From NCBI RefSeq assembly GCF_030272615.1, contig NC_081413.1, positions 610,316,709-610,380,708 on the forward strand: a DNA stretch of 64,000 nucleotides, written 5' to 3'. The stretch comes from Cryptomeria japonica. Lineage: Eukaryota > Streptophyta > Pinopsida > Cupressales > Cupressaceae. Positions 29,785-40,516 of the stretch are shown one piece after another. Numbering within the stretch: position 1 is the first letter of the stretch; each line of letters opens with the position of its first letter. Below the pieces are notes generated by a model, which was not told the origin of the DNA, did no database searches, and saw nothing but the letters and a program-made list of their open reading frames with translations. Position numbers and translations under genes: made by a program.

Positions 29785-31031
29785 TGAACCTACAATGTCC
29801 TCAAAACTGCACTCACTCCCATCCACTCCTCTCCTACCCCCTCCTCGCTCTCCCCAAGCTCCGTCCTCTATCCACTCCTCTCCTACCCCCTCTTTGCTCT
29901 CCCCAAGCTCCCCCCTCTGTTGGAAAGATGGGTCCCCCCTTCCTCTAATTAAGGCCAAACTGATCCACTCTACCCTTGCTGACTCTGAAGATATTCTTGC
30001 CCACCTCAACAACATCTGGAACCTCACCTGGGATTCTAAAAGTGGCACACTAGTCTTTTGAGATTCTGGTCTAATCTAACTGAGCCAAAAAAGAATTTTT
30101 TTGCTTGGAAACTCCTGCTTCATAAATTGCCACTTAAAAATAACAATGGTGACCCCCTACCGTGTAAACTCTGTCGACTCCCTGAGTCTGTGCCTCATAT
30201 TTTCTTTGAATGTCATTTTGCCAAAGAAGTCTAGAAATTGTTTGGCATCTCAGTTAATAACAAATGTTTTTCTATTGAAGAGGTGGTACTTGTCTATGTT
30301 AGAGGTGGCAATAAATGTGCTAATCTTTTTTGGTTTGTTCTCTCCTTGGAAATTCTTTGGATCATTTGAAAATCTAGGAATGGTGATGTGTTTATTGGAA
30401 AGGGTAGATACCTCACTGAGTCTCTTAGGAGACTCATTCGCTACCTTGTTGCTATACAGGTCACTGTGGTTCTACGACTGGATGAAGACAAGTTTGACAG
30501 ATGGCTGAAGAATGAAACAACTCTTGTATTCATCCAAGAGCTCTCCCATGGCTTCACTTGGGATTGTATGGGAAGCAACAAGACACATTTTGAGTAGGCA
30601 TTGATGAGATTTATGCAAGAGATGGAAGCAAGACAATAGAGGGAGGATTTTATCAAGCTAGAACTGGAAGGTCTGCCTTCCCACCCCTTCAGAGATCGGT
30701 TTGCCGAAGGAAATGTGCTGGTATGGTGTGAGGGGGAGCTAGGATGGGCTGTGTGGCTCCCCCTCGTGGGTGACAATAATGATCTCGACTCTTCCTTCCT
30801 ATTTAGCTAGCTTTCAATCATCTATGCTATATTTTTGTTATGGGACTCATCTTTGTAATTATGTATCTTAGTCGCATCCTATGTATATGGCCTTATAATA
30901 TGGCTTGCATTCCTTCCTGACATGGTTTTGTCTGCACTTTGTGATTTAATTCGCTAGCTGGCTGTGTGTTCTTCAGCCAAGACTTTTGAATTTTGTAATG
31001 ATGTTATATGATACTTAATACAATTTTTTTA
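29785..31031 (+). pseudogene. LINE 3' fragment (zf-RVT) in the chimeric insertion
   Basis: The frame near 30080-30600 contains FFAWKLLLHKLPLKNNN, CKLCRLPESVPHIFFECHFA and a C-terminal segment ending NKTHFE, matching the zf-RVT end of plant LINE ORF2. A TAG follows FAKEV where Trp is usual. A 49-bp tandem repeat, CCACTCCTCTCCTACCCCCT and following bases, lies at 29820-29915. The 3' UTR ends about 31031. Only the last quarter of a LINE is present. Confidence 0.75.
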
Positions 31032-31040
31032 AATAATAAA
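31032..31040. repeat. Right 9-bp target-site duplication
   Basis: AATAATAAA, matching 27376-27384. It is followed by TTCTAATTAAATTTC, which is the continuation of repeat R1. Confidence 0.8.
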
Positions 31041-31982
31041 TTCTAATTAAATTTCATGTACATTACCCCTTTCAATATTAATGTAGGAAGCTATTTTTAC
31101 ATTCCTTGATTCCTTGAATAATTAAAATTATAACTAGATTTGTAACTATAATATAGTATTGGCACAATCTCAAGCAAAGCTCCAACTTGACACATCAAAT
31201 AAAATTCATGATTGTGATCTAATAAACTTCTTGCAAATGAAAAAATAAATATAAAGCATTATTTTTAACATGAATCCAACTTTTGTATTGTAGTGTAAAT
31301 TTTTCACTATAAGGTCCCATTTACTTCAATAACACATTAGGTAATCTACAAGAAAATCACCATGAAGAAAACAAATGTAACTTAAACCATATTTGATCCA
31401 AAAATAAATAATATTTAACTTAAATAAGACTTATGTTTATAGAGCCAAAATTTAATTCATAATAAACTAAGTCAAATAAACAAGTTGAATCCAAAATAGA
31501 ATACACCAAAAATAAATTGATGCCAATCAAAATATAAATCGGTATTAATTATAGAAGCAAGTTACATTTCAATTGACAGAAACATGACACTTCAATTTGA
31601 TTGATTGATTATTAAGTAATCTATTGATTTCTTTGAATAAACACCACATAAAATTTATATAGTATAAACAAACAAAACATACAATTTACCAAAACCAATT
31701 TTAAAGGGGAATGTAAGATGATCTAAAATAATAAAATTTAAAAAACATCTCAAATTTCTTTGTATCGAGGGTTGGGTTTGTATAGTTTTTCCATTAGTCG
31801 TTTGGGTTATTACTCCTTTATGGACTCAAAATTAAAATAATAAAATTTAAAAAACATCTCAAATTTCTTTGTATCGGGGGTTGGGTTTGTATAGTTTTTC
31901 CATTAGTTGTTTGGGTTATTACTCCTTTATGGACTCAAAATTATACTCCACAAATTTTTTGGTTAGTATTCAAGGATCTAAT
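31041..31982. other. AT-rich intergenic stretch
   Basis: 31041-31112 continues repeat R1. The rest is AT-rich without genes, except for the 109-bp tandem duplication listed separately. Confidence 0.6.
31722..31943. repeat. 109-bp tandem duplication
   Basis: Two near-identical units containing AAAACATCTCAAATTTCTTT and GGGTTGGGTTTGTATAGTTT. AAAACATCTC starts at 31742 and 31851. Confidence 0.9.
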
Positions 31983-32505
31983 TTATTTCAGCTAATTTAT
32001 GTTTAATATCTTTCCAGTGGCATCCTATAATATAGTCTTATGATGTGTAAGAGAGTTATAAATATAGGGAGTTATTTTGGAAGCATAAAAAGCTTAATAT
32101 TTAAATTTATTATTTGACATAGAATGTTTATTTTGGGATAGGGAATAATGATAAGGTGGACATCAATGTTGAGGGGGTTAATTTTTTGTATGAGAAGTTG
32201 TACATGTACATCATTTTTGTTGGAATTATACTTTCAAGTTTAATTATTGGTAAAATAATCTTGTAAATAATTTCATTGCAAGTGTGTTATAATTTTCTTT
32301 CATTTGATAATATGTTGCCTAATTTTTGGATTGGAGTTAAATTTATATTTCAAAAATATTTTTTCCATATAAATCATTAGGTTATGGTATATCTACCTAT
32401 GAATGTATTTATTTAATTTTTATAATAAATTCTAATTAAATTTCTTGTACATCACTCAATATTAATGTAATGTAAGAAGTTATTTTTGCATTCCTTGATT
32501 CCCAT
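31983..32505. repeat. Repeat R1, copy 2 (empty target site)
   Basis: Collinear with 26913-27384 and then directly with 31032-31112, with no insertion. It is the pre-insertion structure of the importin-alpha block. It ends at TTCCTTGATTCC, where the LDH fragment begins. Confidence 0.9.
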
Positions 32506-32730
32506 TAGTTTTTCTACATCCACGTCTACCAAGGCTAACTCACTGGTGAGCTCCTGGGTGAGAATCGTTTGCGCCACCGCCATTCCCACATTTCCCACGC
32601 CCACTACTGTGATCTTTGTGTTTCCGTTATTCGGATGCAGTGGCTCTGCACCTTCGATTGGCTTGAAGAAGGTGCTGGCTATGTCTATGCCCAAATCCCC
32701 TGAACTCATTCTTTTTCGACCCTTCTCCAT
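32506..32730 (-). pseudogene. LDH fragment a (first ~75 codons)
   Basis: Reads MEKGRKRMSSGDLGIDIAST and continues identically to the intact LDH through the NAD-binding GVGNVG motif. It departs after VDVEKL at residue 75, where unrelated sequence gives MGIKECKNN. The catalytic domain is absent. It is preceded by the same upstream sequence as the intact gene, so it could still be transcribed. It is a truncated duplicate. Confidence 0.9.
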
Positions 32731-33899
32731 CTTGTTTGGTTTCTTCAGACTTGAGCCTCGCTTAATATAGTCATCGGTTGCCTCGAGTTCAAGGAAAACA
32801 TAGCGGCGAATCTCACCATTGCATGTTCGTTTCTAGAAGTGGGTAGCAGATAATGGAATAAGTCTTTGTATTACAACCGCCTTTTAGCCCCCTGATTGCC
32901 ATTATAAACCACCTAGAAGCTTGCTTCATGTGCTGAAACTTCATATGGGTGCCGTCAGATCGTAATGAGTGAATTGACCAACTGAAATACCTAATCGAGA
33001 ATGCTGAACTGGTCATCCAAACCGCCGCCTCCAAAACGACATATTGTTTTGCTTCCTTTCCAGGCAAGTTTTCTTTCTTGGCGACTCATTAATGTCTGTG
33101 TTGAAGGTAACACCAGGATGGGAAAAAACTGACATAGGGAAAGGTTGAGATTTGTACGTAACTTGAAGCACCTTTCACAGAGACTTTTAGCAGATAGGCT
33201 ATTATAATGGGCAACCTTTATCCAGCATCCAAAATTTACCATTGACTGTATTTAATAATTAGTTAGAAAAAAAAATTTCTTAAAAAACAGGATCAAATGA
33301 TAAATGTGCTTGGTAAATCTGAGTGCTGCATAGACAAGGGCATTATAATGTGGGCTTTGTCCACGGGCACCGGAATTGTCTCACGTTCACCTGGAATTGT
33401 CTAACGTCAGTAAAAGTATTAATTTCCATTCGTCTGCCATTTCTAACATGTGTCGTTTTGCCTTGTTTTATTAACGCATTATAACCGTTTGACGAGGCAC
33501 GGTTATTCTGGAGGGGGAGGCGGGAGCGACGAGATTGTAAAAGTTGTGCCACTCGGAGTGGATTACTCACAAGCCCTATGGGTTTAATGTGTATGTAATT
33601 AAATATAAAACATTTAATAATGTTTTTTACATATGTATTTGGAATGATTATGATTTATAATAGTTTATAAAATATTAAATAATTTTAAATTTTATTTTAT
33701 CATAAACATAAATATTAAAAGACTCCATTGATATAAGACATGGATTTAAAAAATTGAAAATACAATGAGAGGTGAGGGTAAATTTCATTTAAATTGTTTG
33801 TTAGAGAGGTAAAAGTTATTATTTAATTTGAGATCAGTTATTGAATTATATGTGTTTGTATGTTTTTATATATATTGGTGTAGTTTTTGACGAATAGGC

Positions 33900-35118
33900 C
33901 TTCTCTATTAATTATAAATATTAAAGTACATATTCACAAAAAAAGGCCAGGGGATACAATATCACCCCGCGAGAGTCATACGACAAGATGCTGGAGTAAA
34001 AAACAAAGCTATTCATCAAAAAAATTCCTCAAGAAGCCAAAGCAAAGGCAGCCGAGGGAGGAGGATCTGGATCATCTTTCTTGCCCCATACATCAGTGGG
34101 GTTAGGAGTCGAGTCCAGCACGGACCACCCATCTTTAGGGTAAATAGGATATCCATTCTAAAAGCATGCCATATATGAGAAAACTTGAAGGAGATTCTAG
34201 GCGAATCGCCCAGAAAAGCCATATGCCAAGAAAAGGGCTCAGGCCGAAAAGGCCAAAAGAAATCATAGATCCAACTCCTGTACTGTTGAGCTCCACTACA
34301 AAACCAAAAAATGTGGATAAAAATTTCTGGGTGACCACAAAAAGGGCACCGAGGATCAAGAACCCCCAAAGGCTTAAGTCTGGAACCCAAAGGAAGCCCT
34401 TGAAAAAGCACACACCAAGCAAAGTCTGAAATCTTGGGTTCAGTGGTGGCGGACCAGACAACAAGAAACCTGAGTCTCCAGCAATTCTGAGACGACTGCA
34501 AGTGCCACCGCTGTTTGAGAATATGGACCATAGGCAAGTGGGGAACCAACCAGAGATAACCTATTTTGGGTTTCTAGTTGGTGAAAGGAGTCCAAGGTTA
34601 CCACTTCCACTCTTTCCACCAAGGTCTGAAAGACTGAATACCAAGCTTATGTAACAAATCTGAGGGTAAGGCCGAAACCAGAAGGTCATAAGTATGTCGA
34701 TCTAGTCGAGATAGACAAAACTGGACCTGGAGGTCATCCCATGATCGGAGACTCATAAAAGCTCTAGAAAACAGATCCTTAGGTGTTTGAAAGCCACATT
34801 TGTGAAAATGCAGACCACTAACACCCTGGATGTTGGCCAACGGTAACCCTTGCACTTGAAAAAGAGGAGACCACCAGAGGTTGTGTTGATTCATGGAGAT
34901 CCCATCACGAAAACCATCACTTGCCCATCGAAGCCAAGGCTTGATAGCTTCCCAAGCATGCCAGATGCTTTTAACAACAAAAGTACCCTGGATCTGAACA
35001 GGGTCTTTCATAATGAGCAGGGTTTGAAAACCTATCCCCTTCCAAGCCAGCCTATTGTCAAGAAATCCTGAAGAAATGCAATGCCAAAGAAGGATTTTTA
35101 AAGCCTCGTCACCATAAA
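33900..35118 (-). pseudogene. LINE 3' fragment, copy of 41800-42955
   Basis: Reads on the minus strand from LIFYGDEALKILLWHCISSG (about 35118) to a zf-RVT segment (PRCPFCGHPEIFIHIFWFCS near 34310) and a 3' UTR. It lacks endonuclease and reverse transcriptase. Its downstream flank matches that of the longer LINE at 41.8 kb, so it was copied as part of the segmental duplication and is not a separate insertion. Confidence 0.85.
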
Positions 35119-35124
35119 ATATAA

Positions 35125-35831
35125 GTTTAAAACTAAAAATAAAACAAAACAAATATAGTCTATTTTATTCTAATACACCTTATATTGAATTACAATTAGA
35201 CTCTATCTATATAATAAAAATATAAATTAATCCAAAATACTACAATATGAAATAATCACATATACTACCTGTGAATCAAATCGCTCATCACATCATTAAC
35301 CTAAATGACTATTATTAATAGATAAACAAACCTATTTTTTGTTCTTTCTTTACTTTTCTCTATAGAAATATACATTATTATTCTTTAACCATTATCAGTA
35401 AATATTATAATTCAAAGATATTGACATCATAGTATTATTCATAAATCATATCAACGTCTATAATTAAAATTGAATGTAAGACTGAAAAAATCTATCAAAA
35501 TTAAGTTTGAAATAGAAACTAAATAAATATATTAAATTGAATTATAATACACCTTATATTGATATGACCCTACCTACATAATAAAAATATAAAATAATCC
35601 TAGATACTATTAACAATCTATAAATCAAATCATCACCATTAACCTAAAGGCATATTTCTTACCTATTAGTAATAGAGGAATAAATCTATTGTTTATTCTT
35701 CCTTTATTTCCTTACATAGAAATCTACTTCCTTCTCCCCTCAATCATGACAACTAGCCAAGAATTATAGTCTCGAGAAGAAGTAGACGACACAGTTGAAA
35801 TCTCAACAAATATGATATCCTCCCTTGTACG
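35125..35831 (-). repeat. LDH 3'-flank tandem repeat (two ~374-bp units)
   Basis: ACACCTTATATTGA occurs at 35175 and 35549. Each unit continues through an AATCTATA-AATCAAATC region, CATTAACCTAAA and CTTTATTTCCTTACATAGAAAT. The same pair of units flanks the intact LDH (38796 and 39174). Confidence 0.85.
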
Positions 35832-35880
35832 CCATGAAATAGACAGTTGCTTCTGAATGCCGAGAATGGCCTGAGCCGAT
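35832..35880 (-). pseudogene. LDH fragment b (last ~15 codons)
   Basis: Encodes SAQAILGIQKQLSI, the C-terminus of LDH. The stop codon has become a Ser codon (TGA to TCA). The fragment is cut on its 5' side at GCCTGAG by a copia-like remnant. Confidence 0.85.
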
Positions 35881-36408
35881 CTTGCTACTGGAAAGGGGAT
35901 GCGATATGCCATCTGTACGCAGGAGGTGACAACAACAGAAGGTGCACATCTTCATTATTGACTACAAAATTCACTACGAATGCTCAATTTGAGAAACAAT
36001 CGAATAATCTAAAAAATTCACAAGGCTTGAGACTATTTCTTAACTGCTTTGCTACCATGAAATGATTTTCTAGAATCTAATAAATAAACAACAAACACAA
36101 ATGAATGAAGTCAATCTAGTGTATTAAGATTTCTCAATGATCACGTGAACAAATCCTTGCATAAGTAGGCAAGGAGAAGGAGGTGAGATGGTTGGACACA
36201 ACCACTGACTAACCCTCCAAGCATGCAACACTTGTAGCTTACTTAACAGGCAAGTGTGCATGCACAAGGTGTCTCCACAAGGTAGGGCACATGTCTACAC
36301 CACATGAGGTGAGACAACTAACTCAACTAGTCTAAGTGAACTTAACTAAGTGTGAAAAAGTCAAACCTAGTCCTAACTAGTTTGATAATAACCTTGTTTA
36401 CACTAACA
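35881..36408 (-). mobile_element. Truncated copia-like remnant with one LTR
   Basis: A 351-bp LTR-like block at 36058-36408 starts TGTTAGTGTAAAC and ends ATTTCA on the minus strand. It is followed by TGGTAGCAAAGC (36057-36046), a slightly altered initiator-Met primer-binding site, and about 165 bp of internal sequence. No second LTR is seen. It interrupts LDH fragment b. Confidence 0.6.
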
Positions 36409-37110
36409 AATTGTATCTAGAAATTATAAGAAAATGATGTCTAAAATATAAAATTTACTAGAAACTAGAATGAATAGATGCATGCATGTATTTATATGTT
36501 TATATAACCTTTGCACATAAGTAAATTAATATCAAATGTTAAATCAACATATCTCTAAATACAACTAAAGTGAAATACAATTTAAAGAAGAAAAATACAA
36601 TATACACATTTTGTACTCACTAACACAACCTATTCAATTATGATTTAATTTCCTTTTGAAATTTTTTAAAATTTTAAAATTATTTATTAAAAAAAATATT
36701 ATTTTTTAATAGACACAATTTTAAAGTAAAAATTTATATCATCATCTAATACAAATTTTCAAAAATATATTAATGAAAAAGACCCAATTGACTGGTGGAT
36801 TATAATTATTACAATATTTAGATTATAGATATGTTTAAAATAACATATATTCTATTAAAAAAAATATTTACATTAGACTATTATTAAAATATTTAAAATA
36901 TATTGTTTATTTCAATTTATATGGTCTTTAATAATTTATAGCCATAATATTACCTAAATATTTTAATTATTTTTTTCAATTAGAAGTTTAATATATTAAT
37001 TTGTGTTTAAATACTTATATAAATTCTTTAAAAAAAATATTGTAGAATTATTGTAATTTACACTATTCAAAATTGAAAAAAAATAAGTCATGTAATATTT
37101 TAATTTTAAA
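36409..37110. other. AT-rich intergenic stretch
   Basis: No gene, RNA or structured repeat recognised. Confidence 0.6.
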
Positions 37111-37111
37111 T

Positions 37112-37113
<2 letters not shown>

Positions 37114-37163
<50 letters not shown>
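37114..37163. repeat. (AT)n(AG)n compound microsatellite
   Basis: An AT run followed directly by an AG run. It marks the edge of an LDH 3'-flank repeat array. Confidence 0.95.
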
Positions 37164-37164
37164 T

Positions 37165-37680
37165 GGTATCAACATCTATATTAAAATTGACTCGCTTTAG
37201 ATTGATTTTTATTAACAAAATTAAATTTAAAACTCAAAACAAAATAAATATATTGAATTTTATTCTAATGCATATTATATTGAAATACATCTTATATTTT
37301 GGTACATTGTTGGAAGTTTGTATCAACATCTATGATTAAAATTAACTGTATATAGATTGAAAAAAAAGTTCTCACAAATTAAATTTAAAACTCAAAAAGA
37401 AAATTCAATTTTATTCTAATACTTCTTATCTTTAATGTAAATCAAACAACCTATATAATAGAAATATGAAATAATCTCATATACTACCTATAAATCAAAT
37501 AACCCAACATCATTAATCTAAAATCAAATCTCTTAATAATAGATTACCTATTACTAATATATGAATATAGTTTTTATTCTTTCTTTTTTTTCCTACATAG
37601 AAATATATTTGATTCCCCTCCTATTAAACATTATCAATGGTTCAGAGTTATAGTGTCAACAAAGATGATCATTTCCATTT
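37165..37680 (-). repeat. LDH 3'-flank repeat array without LDH
   Basis: Two start units (GTATCAACATCTAT near 37168 and 37320) and one CATTAATCTAAAATCAAATC/ACATAGAAATATA segment. It is related to the arrays at 35.1, 38.7 and 53.6 kb, and its reverse complement is at 54.69-55.0 kb. Confidence 0.8.
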
Positions 37681-37694
37681 AACTTAAATTTAGA

Positions 37695-38590
37695 ACTCCA
37701 AGCAAAATGAACGCTGGCCTGGCAGGGGCAGGTATGGTAATTTATGATCATAAGGTAAGGTTTGTTTAGGCTCGTTGTCATGTGATTGGTTTCAAGTCTA
37801 ACAATTGTGCATAATTCTTTGCTTTGTCCTTTGGTTTGGATATGGCTATATCTTTGGGAATTAAGGACTTGATAATTGAGGGTGACTCTATGGTTATTAT
37901 TCAAAGTGTCATGAAAAAGAAGTCAAATTGTTGGCAATTACAATATATACTTGATCATATTTTACAAAAATTACATTTTTTTGATTCCTTTTTTATTTCT
38001 CATTATTATAGGGAAGTGAATAAGATTGCAAATTTCTTGGCTAACTTAGCCATTGACAGTGAGGCTAATATGTGGGAGGTAAGTGTGGATGAGATCCCTT
38101 CCTTGGTTTTGGAATATTTGAAGTAAATAAGGGCATAGTTGTAGTCTTTATCAACCTCCTTATTTGGTGTGGGTTCTGCTATGCTTGATCACAATGTTTA
38201 TTTTGTCAGGGTCTCTGATTATGGTTTCATTTCTGCTATGTGGTATCATTCTAACCAGTGGTTTGGAGAATTGTGTTTGATAGACAGGGGTAGTCAGAGT
38301 GGTGTTTTTTGGCAGCAATGGATATGCATCCTTTGGTGATCATACTTTAATCTTCCTTCTATATGCTTCTGTTAGCGGCTTCCTTTATATCTAATGCAGC
38401 TTATGTAATTAGGATGGGTTTTTTGATGTACTATGCCAATGGGCATTTGGTATTGGGTAGAATAGGCTTGTGTTATTTAAGCAATACTGAAGGGTTTTCT
38501 TATTGGTTCTTCCCCTTCAGTGCTTTTTGAACCAGACACTGTAAAAAAACTTATAAAATTTAATATAGTTCAGTGGTTCTATCCACTTTT
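37695..38590 (+). pseudogene. LINE RNase H fragment and 3' UTR
   Basis: The frame from 37707 reads GLAGAGMVIYDHK, then ALSFGLDMAISLGIKDLIIE and FISHYYREVNKIANFLANLA, the RNase H domain found at the end of plant LINE ORF2. Stops TAG (after VRFV) and TAA (after NNCA) break it. A ~450-bp 3' UTR follows. It is inserted between two LDH 3'-flank arrays. Confidence 0.8.
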
Positions 38591-38616
38591 ATCCAAAATA
38601 TATATATATATATATA

Positions 38617-39466
38617 TAATGAATTTTATTGCAATACATAATATATTGAAGTATATATTATATTCTTTTACATTATTTTTAGAAGATTGTAATAATTGCC
38701 AACATTATAATTGACTCTACATAGATTGAAAAAAAAAGTCTAACAAATTAGATTTAAAATTCAAAACAAAAAAATATATTTTGTTTTATTCTAGTACTCC
38801 TTATATTGAATTACAATTAGACTCTCTTTATATAATGAAAATAAGAAATAATCCAAAAAACTATAATTTGAAATAATCTCATACACCACCTATAAATCAA
38901 ATCACTCATTAAATCATTAACCTAAATGCAAATCTCTTACCTAATAGAGGAGCAAACCCACTTTTTGTTCTTTCTTTATTTTTCTACATAGAAATATACA
39001 TTATTCTCTCCTAACCATTATCAATAAAAATTATAATTTAAAGAAATTGACATCATAATATTATTCATGAATCATATCAACATCTATAATTAAAATTGAA
39101 TGGAAGATTGAAAAATTTATCAAAATTAAATTTAAAATAAAAACTAGATAAATATATTAAATTTTATTGTAATACACCTTATATTGATATGACTCTATCT
39201 ACATAATAAAAATATAGAATAATCCTAGATACTATTAACGATCTATAAATCAAATCATTCAACATCATTAACCTAAAGGCATATCTCTTACCTATTACTA
39301 ATAGAGGAATAAATCTATTGTTTATTCTTCCTTTATTTCCTTACATAGAAATCTACTTTCTTCTCCCCTCCTTAATCATGACCACTAGCTAAGAATTATA
39401 GTCCCGAGAAGAAGTCGACGACATAGTTGAAACCTCAACAAATATGATATCCTCCCTTGTACGTCA
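38617..39466 (-). repeat. 3' flank of intact LDH with two ~378-bp units
   Basis: Units aligned at 38796 and 39174. It is collinear with 35125-35831 and related to 53588-54325. Confidence 0.85.
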
Positions 39467-40516
39467 TCAAATAGAGAGCTGCTTCTGAACGTCAAGAATG
39501 GCCTGAGCGGAGAGCCTGAGCTGCTGGGTCTCCTCCTCAGTCAAGTGAAAATTCACAGCACTAAGAACCCCTCTTCTTCCAATCAACGAAGGCAGGCTAA
39601 GAAAAACCTCATCTTCAATCCCATGAAACCCCTTCGCCAACACAGACACCGGGTGTATTCTCCTCTGGTTACGCAGCAAACTCTTGACCAAGTTAGCAGC
39701 TGAATACCCAATGGCCCAACAAGTGTACCCCTTGAGCTCAATAACCTCATAAGCACTATCAACAACAGCCCGATGAATAGCCTCCAAGTGGTGCTTCTCA
39801 TAAGGGATCTCCTGCTTATTCAAAAACCCAAGCACCGGCATACCTCCAACACTAATGGACGACCACAGCGCCACGGAACTATCCCCGTGTTCCCCAACAA
39901 TGTACGCCTCAACGTCCTGCGCATTAACATCGAGATGCTCAGCTATCATGAAGCAGAACCGTGAAGAATCCAGATTGGTGCCGCTTCCAATCACCCTATT
40001 CGATGGGAACCCCGAGAGCTTCCAGGCCACGTAGGTCAGAATGTCCACCGGGTTTGACACCACCAGGAGTATGGCCTCCGGGCTGTGCTTCACCACCTGC
40101 GGAACGATACTCTTGAAAAGCTGCACGTTCCGTTCAACCAGCGACAACCGGGACTCCCCTTCCCGTTGCCGTGCACCCGCCGTGATTATGCAGACGTCCG
40201 AACTGGCAGAGACGGTATAGTCGCTACCCGCCACGATCTTCGTCCGCGGAAGAAAGGCGGCGGCGTGTTGCAGGTCCAGCATTTCGCCCCTTAGTTTTTC
40301 TGCATCCACGTCTACCAAGGCTAACTCACTGGTGAGCTCCTGGGTGAGAATCGTTTGCGCCACCGCCATTCCCACATTTCCCACGCCCACTACTGTGATC
40401 TTTGTGTTTCCGTTATTCGGATGCAGTGGCTCTGCACCTTCGATTGGCTTGAAGAAGGTGCTGGCTATGTCTATGCCCAAATCGCCTGAACTCATTCTTT
40501 TTCGACCCTTCTCCAT
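39467..40516 (-). CDS. LDH: L-lactate dehydrogenase (intronless, intact)
   Basis: 349 aa, the usual plant LDH length. It interconverts pyruvate and L-lactate with NADH in the cytosol, mainly during low oxygen. The NAD-binding Rossmann motif GVGNVG is at 44-49. Q117, in AGARQREGESRL, is the canonical Q102 that selects pyruvate over oxaloacetate, which separates it from malate dehydrogenase. Catalytic R123 (R109), N155 in SNPVD (N140), D183 and R186 in TNLDSSRF (D168, R171) and H210 in GEHGDSS (H195) are all present. The first ~35 residues are a plant-type N-terminal extension. The start is supported by identity with fragment a from the same ATG. Plant LDH genes usually carry an intron and none is seen here, so this is either a retrocopy ancestor or lineage-specific loss. 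It is the only complete LDH in a cluster of fragments and looks functional. Confidence 0.96.
   Translation of the reverse strand: MEKGRKRMSSGDLGIDIASTFFKPIEGAEPLHPNNGNTKITVVGVGNVGMAVAQTILTQELTSELALVDVDAEKLRGEMLDLQHAAAFLPRTKIVAGSDYTVSASSDVCIITAGARQREGESRLSLVERNVQLFKSIVPQVVKHSPEAILLVVSNPVDILTYVAWKLSGFPSNRVIGSGTNLDSSRFCFMIAEHLDVNAQDVEAYIVGEHGDSSVALWSSISVGGMPVLGFLNKQEIPYEKHHLEAIHRAVVDSAYEVIELKGYTCWAIGYSAANLVKSLLRNQRRIHPVSVLAKGFHGIEDEVFLSLPSLIGRRGVLSAVNFHLTEEETQQLRLSAQAILDVQKQLSI

Larger units (their letters stand above)
27385..31031 (+). mobile_element. Chimeric retro-insertion: importin-alpha cDNA joined to a LINE 3' end
   Basis: A 3.65-kb block sits precisely between two AATAATAAA copies. The paralogous repeat R1 copy 2 has the same flanking sequence uninterrupted. 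From left to right the block holds a ~320-bp leader, the intronless importin-alpha ORF, a ~450-bp 3' UTR, an A-rich tract (29750-29784) and the 3' part of a LINE ending near ATACAATTTTTTTA. This order is what target-primed reverse transcription of a LINE followed by a template switch to a polyadenylated importin-alpha mRNA would leave. A two-step origin (retrocopy, then LINE into its poly(A)) is the main alternative. Confidence 0.7.
32506..35118 (-). repeat. Duplicated block: LDH 5' end, promoter and LINE 3' end (copy 1)
   Basis: Collinear with about 40290-42955 at high identity through the LDH 5' codons, its upstream region and a LINE 3' end. It breaks at 32506 inside the LDH reading frame and at 35118 inside the LINE, where LDH 3'-flank sequence follows directly. 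Confidence 0.9.

Noticed and set aside
32486-33570. Plus-strand and upstream ORFs around LDH fragment a
   Set aside because: They are antisense of LDH codons or fall in its promoter region, and are not conserved as frames between the two copies.
33900-35118. Independent 5'-truncated LINE insertion
   Set aside because: Its downstream flank is the same as that of the LINE at 41.8 kb, so it was copied with the segment and did not insert separately.
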